Positions 1 through 10,670 of a stretch of DNA of 64,000 bases are shown here, in pieces (position 1 is the stretch's first letter; each line of letters starts with the position of its first letter). The DNA is from Corynebacterium liangguodongii (GTDB taxonomy: Bacteria > Actinomycetota > Actinomycetes > Mycobacteriales > Mycobacteriaceae). The notes beneath the pieces are model-generated. The model ran no database searches and was not told the DNA's origin. It saw only the letters and a program-made list of their open reading frames with translations. The position numbers and the translations under genes were made by a program. The DNA is taken from the NCBI RefSeq assembly GCF_003070865.1, contig NZ_CP026948.1, positions 744,001-808,000 of the forward strand, given 5' to 3'.

Positions 1-537
1 GACGCGCACGTCGCGCAGTGCCCGCAGTGCCGCGCCTTCTACCGCGAGGCCGCCGCGCTCGCCCGCAGCTTCGACGTCCCGGAGCGCGGCCTGGTCCCCC
101 CGGAGGACCTCTCCGCGGCCATCCTCGCCGGGGTGGAGGACGGGTGGCGAGCCTTCGCGCAGCGCCGCTTCGTCTTCCTTACCCTGGGGCGGGTCGCGCT
201 GGCCGCGTGCGCGCTGCTGTGGGTGGTCTGGGGCATCGCGCTTATCGACGACCCCGGCGCCGCCTCCGTCCGCTTCGGCGTGGCCTGTGCTTTGGTCTTC
301 GCGGCCTACCGCCCGGCGCAGATCCCCGGGATCGCCCTGGTGGTGGGCACGATGTTCACCTTCACGGTGGGGTTTGTGGTGCGCGACGCGGTGCTCGGGG
401 TGGCACCGGTCTCCACCGCCTACGTCGCCGTCCTCGTGCCCACTCTCCTCGCGCTGCTGGGCACGCTGGCCGTGGACCGCGGGGCGAGTCTGACGCGCGC
501 GTGGCGCTTGCTCGGAGCGGAGCCTAGCGCCAGCTAG
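1..537 (+). CDS. ZAS-type zinc-finger membrane protein (5' end cut by window)
   Basis: The reading frame is open from base 1, so the N-terminus lies outside the window; 178 residues are visible. The first residues contain HVAQCPQC, an H-x3-C-x2-C zinc-binding signature seen in ZAS anti-sigma factors (zf-HC2). A hydrophilic stretch of about 45 residues follows, then about four hydrophobic segments, for example around VALAACALLWVVW and VAVLVPTLLALLG. By inference this is a membrane-bound zinc-finger protein, possibly an anti-sigma factor, but the sigma-binding part is mostly missing here and no sigma gene is visible. The 3' end overlaps the convergent pmt gene by 14 bp. Confidence 0.6.
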   Translation, partial: DAHVAQCPQCRAFYREAAALARSFDVPERGLVPPEDLSAAILAGVEDGWRAFAQRRFVFLTLGRVALAACALLWVVWGIALIDDPGAASVRFGVACALVFAAYRPAQIPGIALVVGTMFTFTVGFVVRDAVLGVAPVSTAYVAVLVPTLLALLGTLAVDRGASLTRAWRLLGAEPSAS

Positions 538-2116
538 GCAGCCACATGATCGAGTTGTAGTAGGAATCGGGGATGCGCACGCCGTAGAGGATCGGGCCGA
601 AGTAGACAAACATGGCGATGACGAGCGCGAGGTAGCCGATGACGGCGAGCTGCCCGCTCGTGATGGGGTATCCCGCCACGCGCCGGACCAGCGGGCTGCG
701 CACCGGGGCGCCGAGGGAGGCGAGGGAGCCGAGCGCGGTGGCGATGAGCACGATGGAAAACGGCACGAGCGCGGTGGCGTAGAAGAAATACATCTGCCGG
801 TCGAAGGCGGCGAGCCAGGGGAGGAAGCCCGCGCCGAAGGCGATGACCGGCACGATGACGCGGAAGTCGCGCCGGGTGAGCCAGACCCACCCGGCCCACA
901 GCAGCACGGGCACGGTCAGCCACCAGATCGCTGGGGTACCGAAGAGGAAGATCATCTCCCGGCAGGTGCGCTGCCCGCACTCGATGTCGGTGGCGGAGTA
1001 GTAGAGGATCGGCCGGGCGCCCGCCAGCCACGCCCACGGCTTCGAATCCCAGGGATGGCTGTGCCCGCTTGACGACGTCAGCGAGGCGTGGAACTCCGCC
1101 ACCGAGAGGTGGTAGTAGAGCCAGCTCGCGACGGTATCTGGCAGGGCGCCGAGCCACGGCCAATCGGATCCAGCGATGGTGCCGTCTGTCGCGGCGTGGC
1201 GGTAGACGGAGGTTTCGGAGGCAAACCAGGCGCGCCAGGACCACACGTAGATGAGTGCGGGCACGGCGACGAGGGAGGCGAGGGCGGAGGGGACGTCGCG
1301 AAGCAGGGTGCCCACAACGGGCCTGCGCGCGCCGTAGCGGCGGCGCAGCCACAGGTCCCAGAACGAGGAGAGTAGGCCGAAAAAGGCGATGTAGTACAGG
1401 CCCGACCACTTCACGCTCAGCGCCAAGCCGAGCAGCACCCCGGTGGCGAAGCGCCACCAGCGAAACCCCTGCCGCGGCCCAAGCTCTCCGGTGATCGCCG
1501 CGCGGCGCATCCGCTGGTGGACCTCGCGCATGTCGCCCGCCAGCGTCCAGGCGGCCGCGACGACAAAGAGCACCTGGAAGATGTCGAGCATGCCGAACTT
1601 CGAGCTGACGAGTAAAACACCATCGAAGACCGCAATGAGCCCGGCGAGAAACGCCAGCGTGGTCGACTGGGTGAGCCGGCGGCACAAAAGCCAGGTGAAG
1701 ACCACTACGCCCGCCCCGCACAGCGCCGGCATCACCCGCCAACCCAGCGGGGTGTAGCCGAAGAGCGCCTCGCCGATGGCGAGCAGCTGCTTGCCCAGCG
1801 GCGGGTGGACCACGAGCCCGTAGCCCGGGTTGGATTCGATCCCGCCGAGGATCGGGTTGATGTGGGAGCGCACCATGTCCCAGGCTTGCGGGACGTAGTG
1901 CTTCTCGTCGAAGACGGGGGTGCCACCGGCCGTGGGCTGGGTCAGGCCGATTGCGCGGGTAAACAGCGCCAGCGCCGCGATGATGGCCAGTGAGGCCGTA
2001 TCCCGCCTCGTCCACGGCGCGGTCGCGGGGATGCGGGTGGGCGCTAGGGCCCGTGCTGGTTTCGGGGCTGGTGCGGTGGCCGGTCTCACCCCGGGGATAT
2101 TACCCTTGGTGCGCAT
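524..2116 (-). CDS. pmt: Polyprenyl-phosphate-mannose--protein mannosyltransferase (PMT)
   Basis: This is a GT39 integral membrane enzyme that moves mannose from polyprenyl-phospho-mannose onto Ser/Thr of exported proteins. The first loop has FDEKHYVPQAWD with the family Asp-Glu pair, followed by HPPLGKQLL, both typical of bacterial PMTs. Many transmembrane segments follow, and the C-terminus ends in SYYNSIMWLPSWR. From ATG 2116 the protein has 530 residues, the usual bacterial size. That start overlaps the rsmI ATG head-to-head within a CATG, so a start at GTG 2089 is possible. An open frame continues upstream to 2398 but runs antisense to rsmI and is not PMT-like. Identity is firm; the start is not. 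Confidence 0.88.
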   Translation of the reverse strand: MRTKGNIPGVRPATAPAPKPARALAPTRIPATAPWTRRDTASLAIIAALALFTRAIGLTQPTAGGTPVFDEKHYVPQAWDMVRSHINPILGGIESNPGYGLVVHPPLGKQLLAIGEALFGYTPLGWRVMPALCGAGVVVFTWLLCRRLTQSTTLAFLAGLIAVFDGVLLVSSKFGMLDIFQVLFVVAAAWTLAGDMREVHQRMRRAAITGELGPRQGFRWWRFATGVLLGLALSVKWSGLYYIAFFGLLSSFWDLWLRRRYGARRPVVGTLLRDVPSALASLVAVPALIYVWSWRAWFASETSVYRHAATDGTIAGSDWPWLGALPDTVASWLYYHLSVAEFHASLTSSSGHSHPWDSKPWAWLAGARPILYYSATDIECGQRTCREMIFLFGTPAIWWLTVPVLLWAGWVWLTRRDFRVIVPVIAFGAGFLPWLAAFDRQMYFFYATALVPFSIVLIATALGSLASLGAPVRSPLVRRVAGYPITSGQLAVIGYLALVIAMFVYFGPILYGVRIPDSYYNSIMWLPSWR

Positions 2117-2972
2117 GAGTGAGTACGACAAATCCGCCCCTGCTGCGGGCATCGTGCTCGCGGCGACGCCGCTGGGCAACATTGGCGACGCCTCGCCGCG
2201 GCTCGCCCGGGCCCTCGCGGAGGCAGCCGTCGTCGCCGCGGAGGACACACGCCGTACCCGCCAACTCGCCGCGGCTCTTGGCGTCGACATCGGCGGGAGA
2301 TTGGTCTCCAACTTCGACCACAACGAGGACGGTCGCGTCGCCGAACTCTTAGACGCCGCGCGGGAGTCGATGGTTCTCGTGGTTACGGACGCGGGCATGC
2401 CACTCGTCTCCGACCCCGGTCACTCGATTGTCGCCGCCGCGCATGACGCCGCCATCCCCGTCACGTGTATCCCTGGCCCTTCGGCGGTGACCACTGCCTT
2501 GGCGCTCTCCGGACTGGGGGTGGGCCAGTTCATCTTCGACGGGTTTGCCCCGCGGAAGCAGGGCGCGCGCCGGGCGTGGCTGGAAACGCTCGTCGATGAG
2601 CGCCGCGCGGTGTGCTTCTTCGAGTCCCCGCACCGCATCGCGGCCACGCTTGGCGACGCCGCAGCCGTGCTCGGTACCGCGCGCCGCGCAGCGGTGTGCC
2701 GCGAGCTGACCAAGACCTACGAGGAGGTCAAGCGGGCGGGTCTCGGGGAACTCGCGGAGTGGGCGGCCGAGGGGCTGCGCGGGGAGATCACCGTGGTCAT
2801 CGAGGGGGCAGCGCCGCGCGCGGCGGATCCCGCCTCGCTAGTCAGCGCCGTGCTCGAACGCGTGGCGGGCGGCGAGCGGCTCAAGGATGTGGTCAAAGAG
2901 GTCGCCCACGGCGCCGGGGTGAAAGCGGGCGAGCTCTACGACGCCACGCTGGCTGCCCGCGGCTCCGGTTAA
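2115..2972 (+). CDS. rsmI: 16S rRNA (cytidine(1402)-2'-O)-methyltransferase
   Basis: RsmI is a tetrapyrrole-methylase-fold enzyme that 2'-O-methylates C1402 in the decoding centre of 16S rRNA, using S-adenosylmethionine. The 285 residues open with IVLAATPLGNIGD, the family N-terminal glycine-rich strand. AEDTRRTRQLAAALG, GMPLVSDPG, CIPGPSAVTTAL and FFESPHRIAATL follow in the expected order. The frame is open upstream to 1920, but homology begins only after ATG 2115. No Shine-Dalgarno sequence is visible, while a TATTAC element lies 12-17 nt upstream, so a leaderless or near-leaderless message is possible. It diverges from pmt. Confidence 0.9.
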   Translation: MSEYDKSAPAAGIVLAATPLGNIGDASPRLARALAEAAVVAAEDTRRTRQLAAALGVDIGGRLVSNFDHNEDGRVAELLDAARESMVLVVTDAGMPLVSDPGHSIVAAAHDAAIPVTCIPGPSAVTTALALSGLGVGQFIFDGFAPRKQGARRAWLETLVDERRAVCFFESPHRIAATLGDAAAVLGTARRAAVCRELTKTYEEVKRAGLGELAEWAAEGLRGEITVVIEGAAPRAADPASLVSAVLERVAGGERLKDVVKEVAHGAGVKAGELYDATLAARGSG

Positions 2973-3051
2973 CATTGGGGTGACTTTAGGGTAGCCTGCT
3001 TCTCGTCGATTATTTGGATTTCCTGATATATCGTTGGAAGGAGAATGAGGG

Positions 3052-4800
3052 ATGACCCACCAGGACACCCCCGATGCCGCGTCGCCATCGGCAACGAGCG
3101 AGCTCGCGGCCCTCATCGAGGCCGATAGCCACGGCGTCGAGTTCGTCGCGCAGCCGGGCCAGGGCCCGGCCGAGTCCGCGGCGGAGGACGAAAACGCCCC
3201 GATCAACTTCGGCATCGTCGCCCCCATCGTTGTCATCGTCGCCGCCGTGGTCGCGTGGGGCCTCGCCGGCACGGAGAGCTTCGCCGCCTTCGCCAACACC
3301 TCCTTCGGATGGGTGATCGACAATGTCGGCTGGGCTTTCGTCCTCTTCGGCACAGTCTTCGTCGGCTTCATCCTCACCGTCGCGCTGAGCAACTTCGGCT
3401 CCATCCGCCTCGGCGGCGACGATGAGCAGCCCGAGTTTTCGACGACCTCGTGGATCGCGATGATGTTCGCCGCGGGCATGGGCATTGGCCTGATGTTCTA
3501 TGGCGCCTCGGAGCCGCTGAGCATGTACCGTGATGGCGTGCCAGGCCAGCCCGAGCACCAGGTGGGAACGGCCATGGCGCAGACAATGTTCCACTGGACG
3601 CTCCACCCCTGGGCCGTCTACGCCATCATCGGTCTCGCGATCGCGTACTCTACCTTCCGGCTTGGCCGCAAGCAGCTCGTATCCAGTGCGTTTACCCCGC
3701 TCATCGGGCGAAAGGCCGCCGATGGCGTGATCGGCCAGATCATCGATAGCCTCGCCATCTTCGCCACGATCTTCGGCACCGCCTGCTCGCTCGGCCTCGG
3801 CGCACTGCAGATCACATCCGGGCTCACTGCCTCCGGTTTTGTCGAAACCCCGTCGACCCGGCTGACCGTTGGTATCGTCGCCGTACTCACCCTCGCCTTC
3901 CTCCTCTCGGCGATGTCTGGGGTGGGCCGCGGCATCCAGTGGCTGTCGAACTTCAACTTGTTTGTCGCAGCGGTCCTGGCCATCTTCGTCTTCGTCGTCG
4001 GCCCGACCGTCAACATCTTGAACATGCTGCCGACGGCAGTGGGCTCCTACGTCGACCAGTTTTTCCTCATGGCCGGGCGCACCGCGGAGAGTGCCGATGG
4101 CGAGGCGGGGGAGTTCCTCTCTAGCTGGACCATCTTCTACTGGGCCTGGTGGATCTCCTGGTCGCCGTTCGTGGGCATGTTCCTGGCCCGCATCTCTCGC
4201 GGGCGCACGATCCGCGAGTTCTGTCTCGGCGTGCTCCTCGTGCCCTCGGTACTCTCGACGATCTGGTTTGCCATCTTCGGCGGCTACGCGATCAAGCTCG
4301 AGCAGGACGGCAACTCCATCTACGGCTCGGGCGCGGCCGAGGAGCAGCTCTTTAGCCTCCTGCACACCCTGCCCGGCGGGTTTTTCATCGGTATCTTTGC
4401 CGTGGTGCTGCTGGCTACCTTCTTTATTACCTCGGCCGATTCGGCCTCGACCGTGATGGCCTCGATGGCACAAAACGGCAAGTCGGACGCGAAGCCGTGG
4501 CTCGCCGCGGTCTTCGGGCTCGGCACCGCCGTAGTCGGTCTGACGCTGCTTATCAGCGGCGGTTCCGATGCGCTCAACGCGCTGCAGTCGGTGACCATTG
4601 TCGCCGCTACTCCCTTCCTGTTCATCCTCATCGCTCTCATGGTCGCGATTGTCAAGGACATCTCCAATGACACGATCTACCTGGACAAGAAGGAGCAGGA
4701 GCGCTTCGCCCGCCAGCTCGCGGTCGAGCGCCGAGTCAACCGTGAGCGGCAGGAGAGGGAAAACCGCAAGCGCAACCGAATGGTCAAGGCACGCCGTTAG
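3052..4800 (+). CDS. betP: Glycine betaine transporter BetP (BCCT family)
   Basis: This is a sodium-coupled, osmotically activated betaine uptake carrier of the cytoplasmic membrane. It has 582 residues and 12 predicted transmembrane helices. The glycine-rich unwound TM3 reads GMGIG (residues 142-146), and the aromatic substrate box is [10 protein letters not shown] (about 364-373), both hallmarks of betaine-type BCCT carriers. The N-terminus is acidic (SAAEDE) and the last 40 residues are strongly basic ([18 protein letters not shown]), matching the osmosensing tail of C. glutamicum BetP. AAGGAG lies about 10 nt before the ATG. The order pmt/rsmI-betP-metG supports the assignment. Confidence 0.94.
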   Translation: MTHQDTPDAASPSATSELAALIEADSHGVEFVAQPGQGPAESAAEDENAPINFGIVAPIVVIVAAVVAWGLAGTESFAAFANTSFGWVIDNVGWAFVLFGTVFVGFILTVALSNFGSIRLGGDDEQPEFSTTSWIAMMFAAGMGIGLMFYGASEPLSMYRDGVPGQPEHQVGTAMAQTMFHWTLHPWAVYAIIGLAIAYSTFRLGRKQLVSSAFTPLIGRKAADGVIGQIIDSLAIFATIFGTACSLGLGALQITSGLTASGFVETPSTRLTVGIVAVLTLAFLLSAMSGVGRGIQWLSNFNLFVAAVLAIFVFVVGPTVNILNMLPTAVGSYVDQFFLMAGRTAESADGEAGEFLSSWTIFYWAWWISWSPFVGMFLARISRGRTIREFCLGVLLVPSVLSTIWFAIFGGYAIKLEQDGNSIYGSGAAEEQLFSLLHTLPGGFFIGIFAVVLLATFFITSADSASTVMASMAQNGKSDAKPWLAAVFGLGTAVVGLTLLISGGSDALNALQSVTIVAATPFLFILIALMVAIVKDISNDTIYLDKKEQERFARQLAVERRVNRERQERENRKRNRMVKARR

Positions 4801-4813
4801 TAAACTTGGGCCT

Positions 4814-6658
4814 ATGACTTCTTCCGGTTCCGCGAAAAACGTCCTCGTCTGCGTCGCCTGGCCGTACGCCAACGGGCCGCGCCACATCGGCCACGTCGCC
4901 GGCTTCGGCGTTCCCTCGGACGTTTTCGCCCGCTACCAGCGCATGGCGGGCAACAACGTGCTCATGGTCTCCGGTACCGACGAGCACGGCACGCCGCTGC
5001 TCGTCCAGGCCGACAAGGAGGGCGTGAGCGTCAAGGAGCTCGCGGACCGCTACAACGCGCAAATCGTCGAGGACCTAGCCGGGCTCGGCTTGTCCTACAA
5101 CCTGTTTACCCGCACGACCACCCGCAACCACTACGCGGTGGTCCAAGAGCTGTTTAAGGGCCTCTACGCCAACGGCTACATGGTTAAAGAGACCACCAGT
5201 GGCGCGATTTCCCCTTCGACCGGGCGTACCCTGCCGGACCGCTACATCGAGGGCACCTGCCCCATCTGCGGCGCAGCGGACGCGCGCGGAGACCAGTGCG
5301 ACACCTGCGGCAACCAGCTCGACCCGGCAGACCTTATCAACCCGGTGTCCAAGATCAACGGCGAGACCCCGAAGTTCGTCGAGACCGAGCACTTCATGCT
5401 CGACCTGCCCGCGCTTCACGACGCCTTGAAGGCCTGGCTGGAAACCCGCGAGGACTGGCGCCCCAATGTGTTGAAGTTCTCCCTCAACCTGCTCGAGGAT
5501 ATGCGCCCGCGCGCCATGACCCGCGACATCGACTGGGGCATCCCGATCCCCGTCGAGGGCTGGCAGGACAACCCGTCGAAGAAGCTCTACGTGTGGTTCG
5601 ACGCCGTCGTAGGCTACCTCTCCGCCTCGATCGAGTGGGCGGCCCGCTCCGGCGACCCGGAGGCGTGGAAGGCGTTCTGGCAGGACCCCGCCACGGAGGG
5701 CTACTACTTCATGGGCAAGGACAACATCACCTTCCACTCCCAGATCTGGCCCGGCGAGCTGCTCGGTTACGCGGGCAAGGGTGCCAGGGGTGGGCAGCTC
5801 CACGAGCTCGGGGAGCTCAACTTGCCCACCGAGGTTGTCTCCTCGGAGTTCCTCACCATGTCGGGCTCGAAGTTTTCCTCGTCGAAGGGCGTGGTGATCT
5901 ACGTGAAGGATTTCCTGCGCGAGTTCGGCCCCGATCCGCTGCGCTACTTCATCGCCGTGGCCGGCCCGGAGAACAACGACACGGACTTCACCTGGGACGA
6001 GTTCGTCCGCCGCGTCAACAACGAGCTGGCTAACGGCTGGGGCAACCTGGTCAACCGCACGGTCTCGATGGCGCACAAGAACTTCGGGGAGGTGCCCGCG
6101 CCGGGCACGCTGGAGGAATCCGACCAGCGCATCCTCGATCTCGCGGAGCGCACGTTTGACGAGGCGGGCGCGGACCTGGGCAAGGCCCGTTTTAAGGCCG
6201 CGATCACGAAAGTGATGCACGTCGTTGGTGAGGCGAACGCCTACATCGCGGAAAACGAGCCCTGGAAGCTGGCGAAGGACCCGGGCCAGCGCGAACGCCT
6301 CGCCACCGTGCTCTGGACCGCGCTGCAGGTCGTCTCGGACTGCAACGCCCTACTCACCCCGTTTATCCCGCACACCGCCCAGAAGGTCCACGAGACGCTC
6401 GGGCGCGAGGGCGTGTGGGCGGCGGCCCCGCGCGTCGAAGAGGTCGCCGACGACATCGCGGTCGATCTCGTCGGCGTCGGCCTGCCCGCCGAGGGACAGA
6501 GCTACCCGACGATCACCGGAGACTACGCCGCGCAGAAGGCGGTATGGGGCCGGGTGGATATCACCCCCGGCACGGCGCTGGCGAAACCCCAGCCGCTCAT
6601 TGCCAAGCTGGATCCCGAGCTGGGTGTCACCGGCCCGGACTGGGCGCCCGTGCAGTAG
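4814..6658 (+). CDS. metG: Methionyl-tRNA synthetase
   Basis: This is a class I aminoacyl-tRNA synthetase charging tRNA-Met. The 614 residues carry the HIGH motif exactly (residues 24-27) and a KMSKS-type loop, KFSSSKG (about 353-359). The connective peptide has a four-cysteine zinc knuckle beginning CPIC (149-152) and ending CDTC. The C-terminal helical anticodon domain includes [13 protein letters not shown]. There is no extra C-terminal tRNA-binding domain, normal for the actinobacterial form. The start at ATG 4814 lies 13 nt after betP; the open frame reaches further upstream into betP but is non-homologous there. Confidence 0.96.
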   Translation: MTSSGSAKNVLVCVAWPYANGPRHIGHVAGFGVPSDVFARYQRMAGNNVLMVSGTDEHGTPLLVQADKEGVSVKELADRYNAQIVEDLAGLGLSYNLFTRTTTRNHYAVVQELFKGLYANGYMVKETTSGAISPSTGRTLPDRYIEGTCPICGAADARGDQCDTCGNQLDPADLINPVSKINGETPKFVETEHFMLDLPALHDALKAWLETREDWRPNVLKFSLNLLEDMRPRAMTRDIDWGIPIPVEGWQDNPSKKLYVWFDAVVGYLSASIEWAARSGDPEAWKAFWQDPATEGYYFMGKDNITFHSQIWPGELLGYAGKGARGGQLHELGELNLPTEVVSSEFLTMSGSKFSSSKGVVIYVKDFLREFGPDPLRYFIAVAGPENNDTDFTWDEFVRRVNNELANGWGNLVNRTVSMAHKNFGEVPAPGTLEESDQRILDLAERTFDEAGADLGKARFKAAITKVMHVVGEANAYIAENEPWKLAKDPGQRERLATVLWTALQVVSDCNALLTPFIPHTAQKVHETLGREGVWAAAPRVEEVADDIAVDLVGVGLPAEGQSYPTITGDYAAQKAVWGRVDITPGTALAKPQPLIAKLDPELGVTGPDWAPVQ

Positions 6659-6665
6659 CGGGCAG

Positions 6666-7133
6666 CTAGCTCAGCGCGATGTAGAGGTCGGTCACGGGAG
6701 CTTCCTCGCCGCCGGGCATGGTGACGTATTCTTCGAAGGTCAGTCCCGCGAAGCTGTGACCAGCAGTAAGCGCATCGCGGGAGAAGGACTCCCATCTCGC
6801 CCCCAGCTCCTCGTACGGCGCGGTGACCCTGTGCGTGAGCACATCCATGGAGTCGAAGGCGCGCAGCGTGACCCGCTCGTCGCCGATGTCGCCGACGAGC
6901 GGGGAGATGACAGCGAGGTCTCCGGCGGGCACGACGAAACCCGCGGCGAGATCGAAGACCTCGCCCGGCGGGGAGAAGTAATACGCCCGCGCTGCGAGTG
7001 GGCTCGCGCCGACGGAGCCTAAAAACTCGCCGAGCATGGGGTAGTAGCGGTCGAAGAAGTCGCGCATGGCCTCGGGTGCTACCTGGTCAGATGCGACGAG
7101 GGCGTGGTGGGGTGCAAGGGTGAGTGCCTCCAT
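6666..7133 (-). CDS. GyrI-like / AraC effector-binding domain protein
   Basis: This 155-residue protein matches the standalone GyrI-like small-molecule-binding fold. The pattern includes MRDFFDRYYPMLGEFLGS, a strand AARAYYFSPPGEVFDLAAGFVV, then TAPYEELGARWESF and FEEYVTMPGGEE near the end. Such domains bind cationic or cyclic small molecules, and a few inhibit DNA gyrase. There is no DNA-binding domain, so it is probably a ligand sensor or hydrolase rather than a regulator itself. It is convergent with metG, 7 bp away. The family call is inferred from the pattern only. Confidence 0.6.
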   Translation of the reverse strand: MEALTLAPHHALVASDQVAPEAMRDFFDRYYPMLGEFLGSVGASPLAARAYYFSPPGEVFDLAAGFVVPAGDLAVISPLVGDIGDERVTLRAFDSMDVLTHRVTAPYEELGARWESFSRDALTAGHSFAGLTFEEYVTMPGGEEAPVTDLYIALS

Positions 7134-7201
7134 GCCCGCCTAGGATACGGAAATCACCATTTCGGTCATGCATGTCTTTGCGCCTCTAGGAGGAAAAACC
7201 C

Positions 7202-8215
7202 ATGTCAAGCCCAATAACACCGTATGCAGACCCGTGGGCGGCAACGATTGTCTCCGCGCTCGATCGCCACTACCCGTGGAACTCGGCGCACTCTGCGAGT
7301 GACCCGCAGGATTGCGACGTCACCCCGCACCGGCTGCACCCGTCTTTCCACGGCTGCCTGGACTGGCATTCGTCGGTGCACATGCAATACTCCGCCGTCG
7401 TGTTGCTCGGCGAGGGCGTGGGCGACGGGCTTGCGGGAGAGCTCGCGCAGCGACTCGACGCCCGCCTTCAGCCCGCGCACACCCAGGTCGAGGCCGAGTA
7501 CGTGCGCGCCCGCCGCAGCTACGAGCGACCCTACGGGTGGGCGTGGGCAACGCAGCTTGCCGCCGCCTGCGCGCGCTCGTCACACCCCGGCGCGCCCCGG
7601 TGGGCAGAGGCGATGGCGCCTTTAAGCGAGGTCGTCTTCGACAACCTCCTGGAGTGGCTGCCCACGCTTGCCTACCCGGTGCGCACCGGGGTCCACGACA
7701 ACACGGCGTTTTCCCTCTCGCTGCTGCTGGATTCCGCCCGGGAGCTGGGCCGGGAAGACGTGTGCGAGGCGATCGTCGACCACGCGATGCGCTGGTTTGG
7801 CGCCGATCGCGACTACCCGGTGGTCTACGAGCCGAGCGGGAACGACTTCCTCTCTGCTGCGCTGTGTGAGGCGAGCCTCATGCGCCGCGTCATGGACCCG
7901 GGCGCGTTTGGCGCCTGGCTGGGGAGGTTTCTCCCGCGGCTCGGCGAGGCCGACGACCCGCTGCTGGCGACCCCCACTGTGCTCGACCGGACGGATGGGA
8001 AATCGGTCCACCTCTTCGGCCTGGCTCTCTCGCGCGCCTGGCACCTGCGGGAGCTGGCGGGATGGCTCGACGAGCCGGCCGCGCGGCGCGCCGAGGCGGC
8101 GGCGCGCGACAACCTCGCGGCCGTGGCCGAGGAGATCGTCAGCGGCGATTTCATGTCCACCCACTGGTTGGTGACCTTCGCGCTGCGCGCTTTGCTGGCT
8201 AGAGAAACTGGGTGA
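7202..8215 (+). CDS. DUF2891 family protein
   Basis: This 337-residue soluble protein is recognisable as DUF2891 from YPWNSAH near the N-terminus and the segment LHPSFHGCLDWHSSVHMQYS. Later WLPTLAYPVRTGVHDNTAFSL and ANPW-like helical segments resemble an alpha/alpha-toroid. The family has no assigned activity that I know of; clustered His and Trp residues suggest an enzyme acting on a sugar or cofactor, but that is inference. AGGAGG sits 8 nt upstream of ATG 7202, a strong ribosome binding site. The end overlaps the convergent DUF3806 gene by 17 bp. Confidence 0.7.
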   Translation: MSSPITPYADPWAATIVSALDRHYPWNSAHSASDPQDCDVTPHRLHPSFHGCLDWHSSVHMQYSAVVLLGEGVGDGLAGELAQRLDARLQPAHTQVEAEYVRARRSYERPYGWAWATQLAAACARSSHPGAPRWAEAMAPLSEVVFDNLLEWLPTLAYPVRTGVHDNTAFSLSLLLDSARELGREDVCEAIVDHAMRWFGADRDYPVVYEPSGNDFLSAALCEASLMRRVMDPGAFGAWLGRFLPRLGEADDPLLATPTVLDRTDGKSVHLFGLALSRAWHLRELAGWLDEPAARRAEAAARDNLAAVAEEIVSGDFMSTHWLVTFALRALLARETG

Positions 8216-8603
8216 TAAACGCCCGCAGCCGCCCCGGCTCCTCGTCGTCGAAGCGGAGGTCGACGACGACGATGGGGGCGGTGTATTTCTCTTCCTCGCT
8301 GCCTTCGCCCCGGGCGACGACGAGGTCGGTGCCGTAGTCGTCGCTCAGCAAGCGCCAGGCGAAGTTGTGATCGCGCACGAGGGCGTCGCCAAGCGCAGTG
8401 CCGAAGATGCGGGCGGTCTCGCCGCGCGGGTAGGAGCGCTTGCGCTCCGCGTCGAGCGAGAGGAACTCCGTGACCACGGATTCGAAGGATTCGACGATGT
8501 CGTCGATACCACCGGAGATGCCGCGGGTGGAGGCGGCGGCGAGGTCGGCGTCGATCTGCGCCCGCGTGGCGGCGTCAATGTCGCTAAATGTTTCAGATGC
8601 CAT
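8199..8603 (-). CDS. DUF3806 domain protein
   Basis: This small acidic soluble protein has 134 residues starting MASETFSDID. The middle reads FGTALGDALVRDHNFAWRL and is followed by IVVVDLRFDDEEPGRLRAFI, the pattern of DUF3806. No catalytic residues can be named and the function is unknown. ATG 8603 was chosen because it lies just before the divergent tatD start (12 bp between the two ATGs) and because residues upstream of it in the long frame are antisense to tatD. The two genes therefore share a very short divergent region. Confidence 0.6.
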   Translation of the reverse strand: MASETFSDIDAATRAQIDADLAAASTRGISGGIDDIVESFESVVTEFLSLDAERKRSYPRGETARIFGTALGDALVRDHNFAWRLLSDDYGTDLVVARGEGSEEEKYTAPIVVVDLRFDDEEPGRLRAFITQFL

Positions 8604-8615
8604 AGGCTCTACTTT

Positions 8616-9437
8616 ATGAGCAAAAAGCCGCGACCGATCCCCACTCCCGCGCGCACGATCGCCGGGCTTGTCGACGCCCACACGCACCTCGCCTCCATCG
8701 GCGACGACTCCGGCGCCCTCGTCGAGCGGGCGCTGGCCGCAGGGGTCGAGCGCATGTGTACCGTCGGCGACGGCCTCGAGGAGGCGGAGCTGGCGCTCGC
8801 GGCGGCGCGCGCCCACGAGCGGGTCTTCGCCGCCTGCGCGATCCACCCGACACGGGCCGGGGAGCTCGACGACGCCGCCCGGGCGCGGCTTGTGGAGATG
8901 GCCGCCGATGAGCGCTGCGTGGCTATCGGGGAGACAGGCATCGACACCTACTGGATTGCGCACGACCCGGACTCCACGGCCCCGCTCGACGTGCAGGAGC
9001 AGGCCTTCCGTTTCCACATTCAGCTGGCGGTGGATTCGGACAAGGCGCTGATGATCCACAACCGCGAGGGCGACGCAGAGATGATGCGCATCTTGGCGGA
9101 GATGCCGCGCCCGCGCGAGGTGATGCTGCACTGCTTTTCCTCGCCGGTCGATGTCGCCCGGGAGGCGATCGAGCGCGGCTACGTGCTCTCGTTTGCCGGC
9201 AACGTCACCTTCAAGCGCAACGATCACCTGCGCGAGGCAGCCGCGCTCGCACCGGCGGGCCAGCTGCTCATCGAGACGGATGCGCCGTACATGACCCCGG
9301 AGCCTTACCGCGGCTCGCGCAACGAGCCCGCGCTGATCGGGCACACGGCGCTGGCGGTGGCCGCCGCGCGCGGGATGGGCGTGGATGAGCTTGCCCGCGA
9401 GGTGGGGGAGACCTTCTCACGCGTGTTTGCCGTGTGA
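8616..9437 (+). CDS. tatD: TatD family metal-dependent hydrolase (DNase)
   Basis: TatD enzymes are TIM-barrel metallohydrolases with 3'-5' exonuclease activity on DNA or RNA. The 273 residues show the ordered metal ligands: VDAHTHL near residue 20, AIGETGID, MIHNREG, MLHCFSS, and LLIETDAPYMTPEPYRG followed by NEPALI. It starts at ATG 8616, divergent from DUF3806, and lies directly upstream of rpf2-rsmA-ispE, a conserved corynebacterial and mycobacterial neighbourhood (tatD-rpf-ksgA-ispE). Confidence 0.92.
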   Translation: MSKKPRPIPTPARTIAGLVDAHTHLASIGDDSGALVERALAAGVERMCTVGDGLEEAELALAAARAHERVFAACAIHPTRAGELDDAARARLVEMAADERCVAIGETGIDTYWIAHDPDSTAPLDVQEQAFRFHIQLAVDSDKALMIHNREGDAEMMRILAEMPRPREVMLHCFSSPVDVAREAIERGYVLSFAGNVTFKRNDHLREAAALAPAGQLLIETDAPYMTPEPYRGSRNEPALIGHTALAVAAARGMGVDELAREVGETFSRVFAV

Positions 9438-9507
9438 CTGCTGGTAAAGGCGTGGTTCGCGGCTTGTCAAGACGGGTTTGTTACCGTATTGTTACATCGA
9501 CTATTAG

Positions 9508-10668
<1,161 letters not shown>

Positions 10669-10670
10669 AG

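Noticed and set aside
3010..4887. Long open frame of 625 codons on the minus strand across betP
   Set aside because: It is antisense to a clear BCCT transporter, is rich in Asp/Glu/Arg/Gly as expected of a GC-rich shadow frame, and matches no family.
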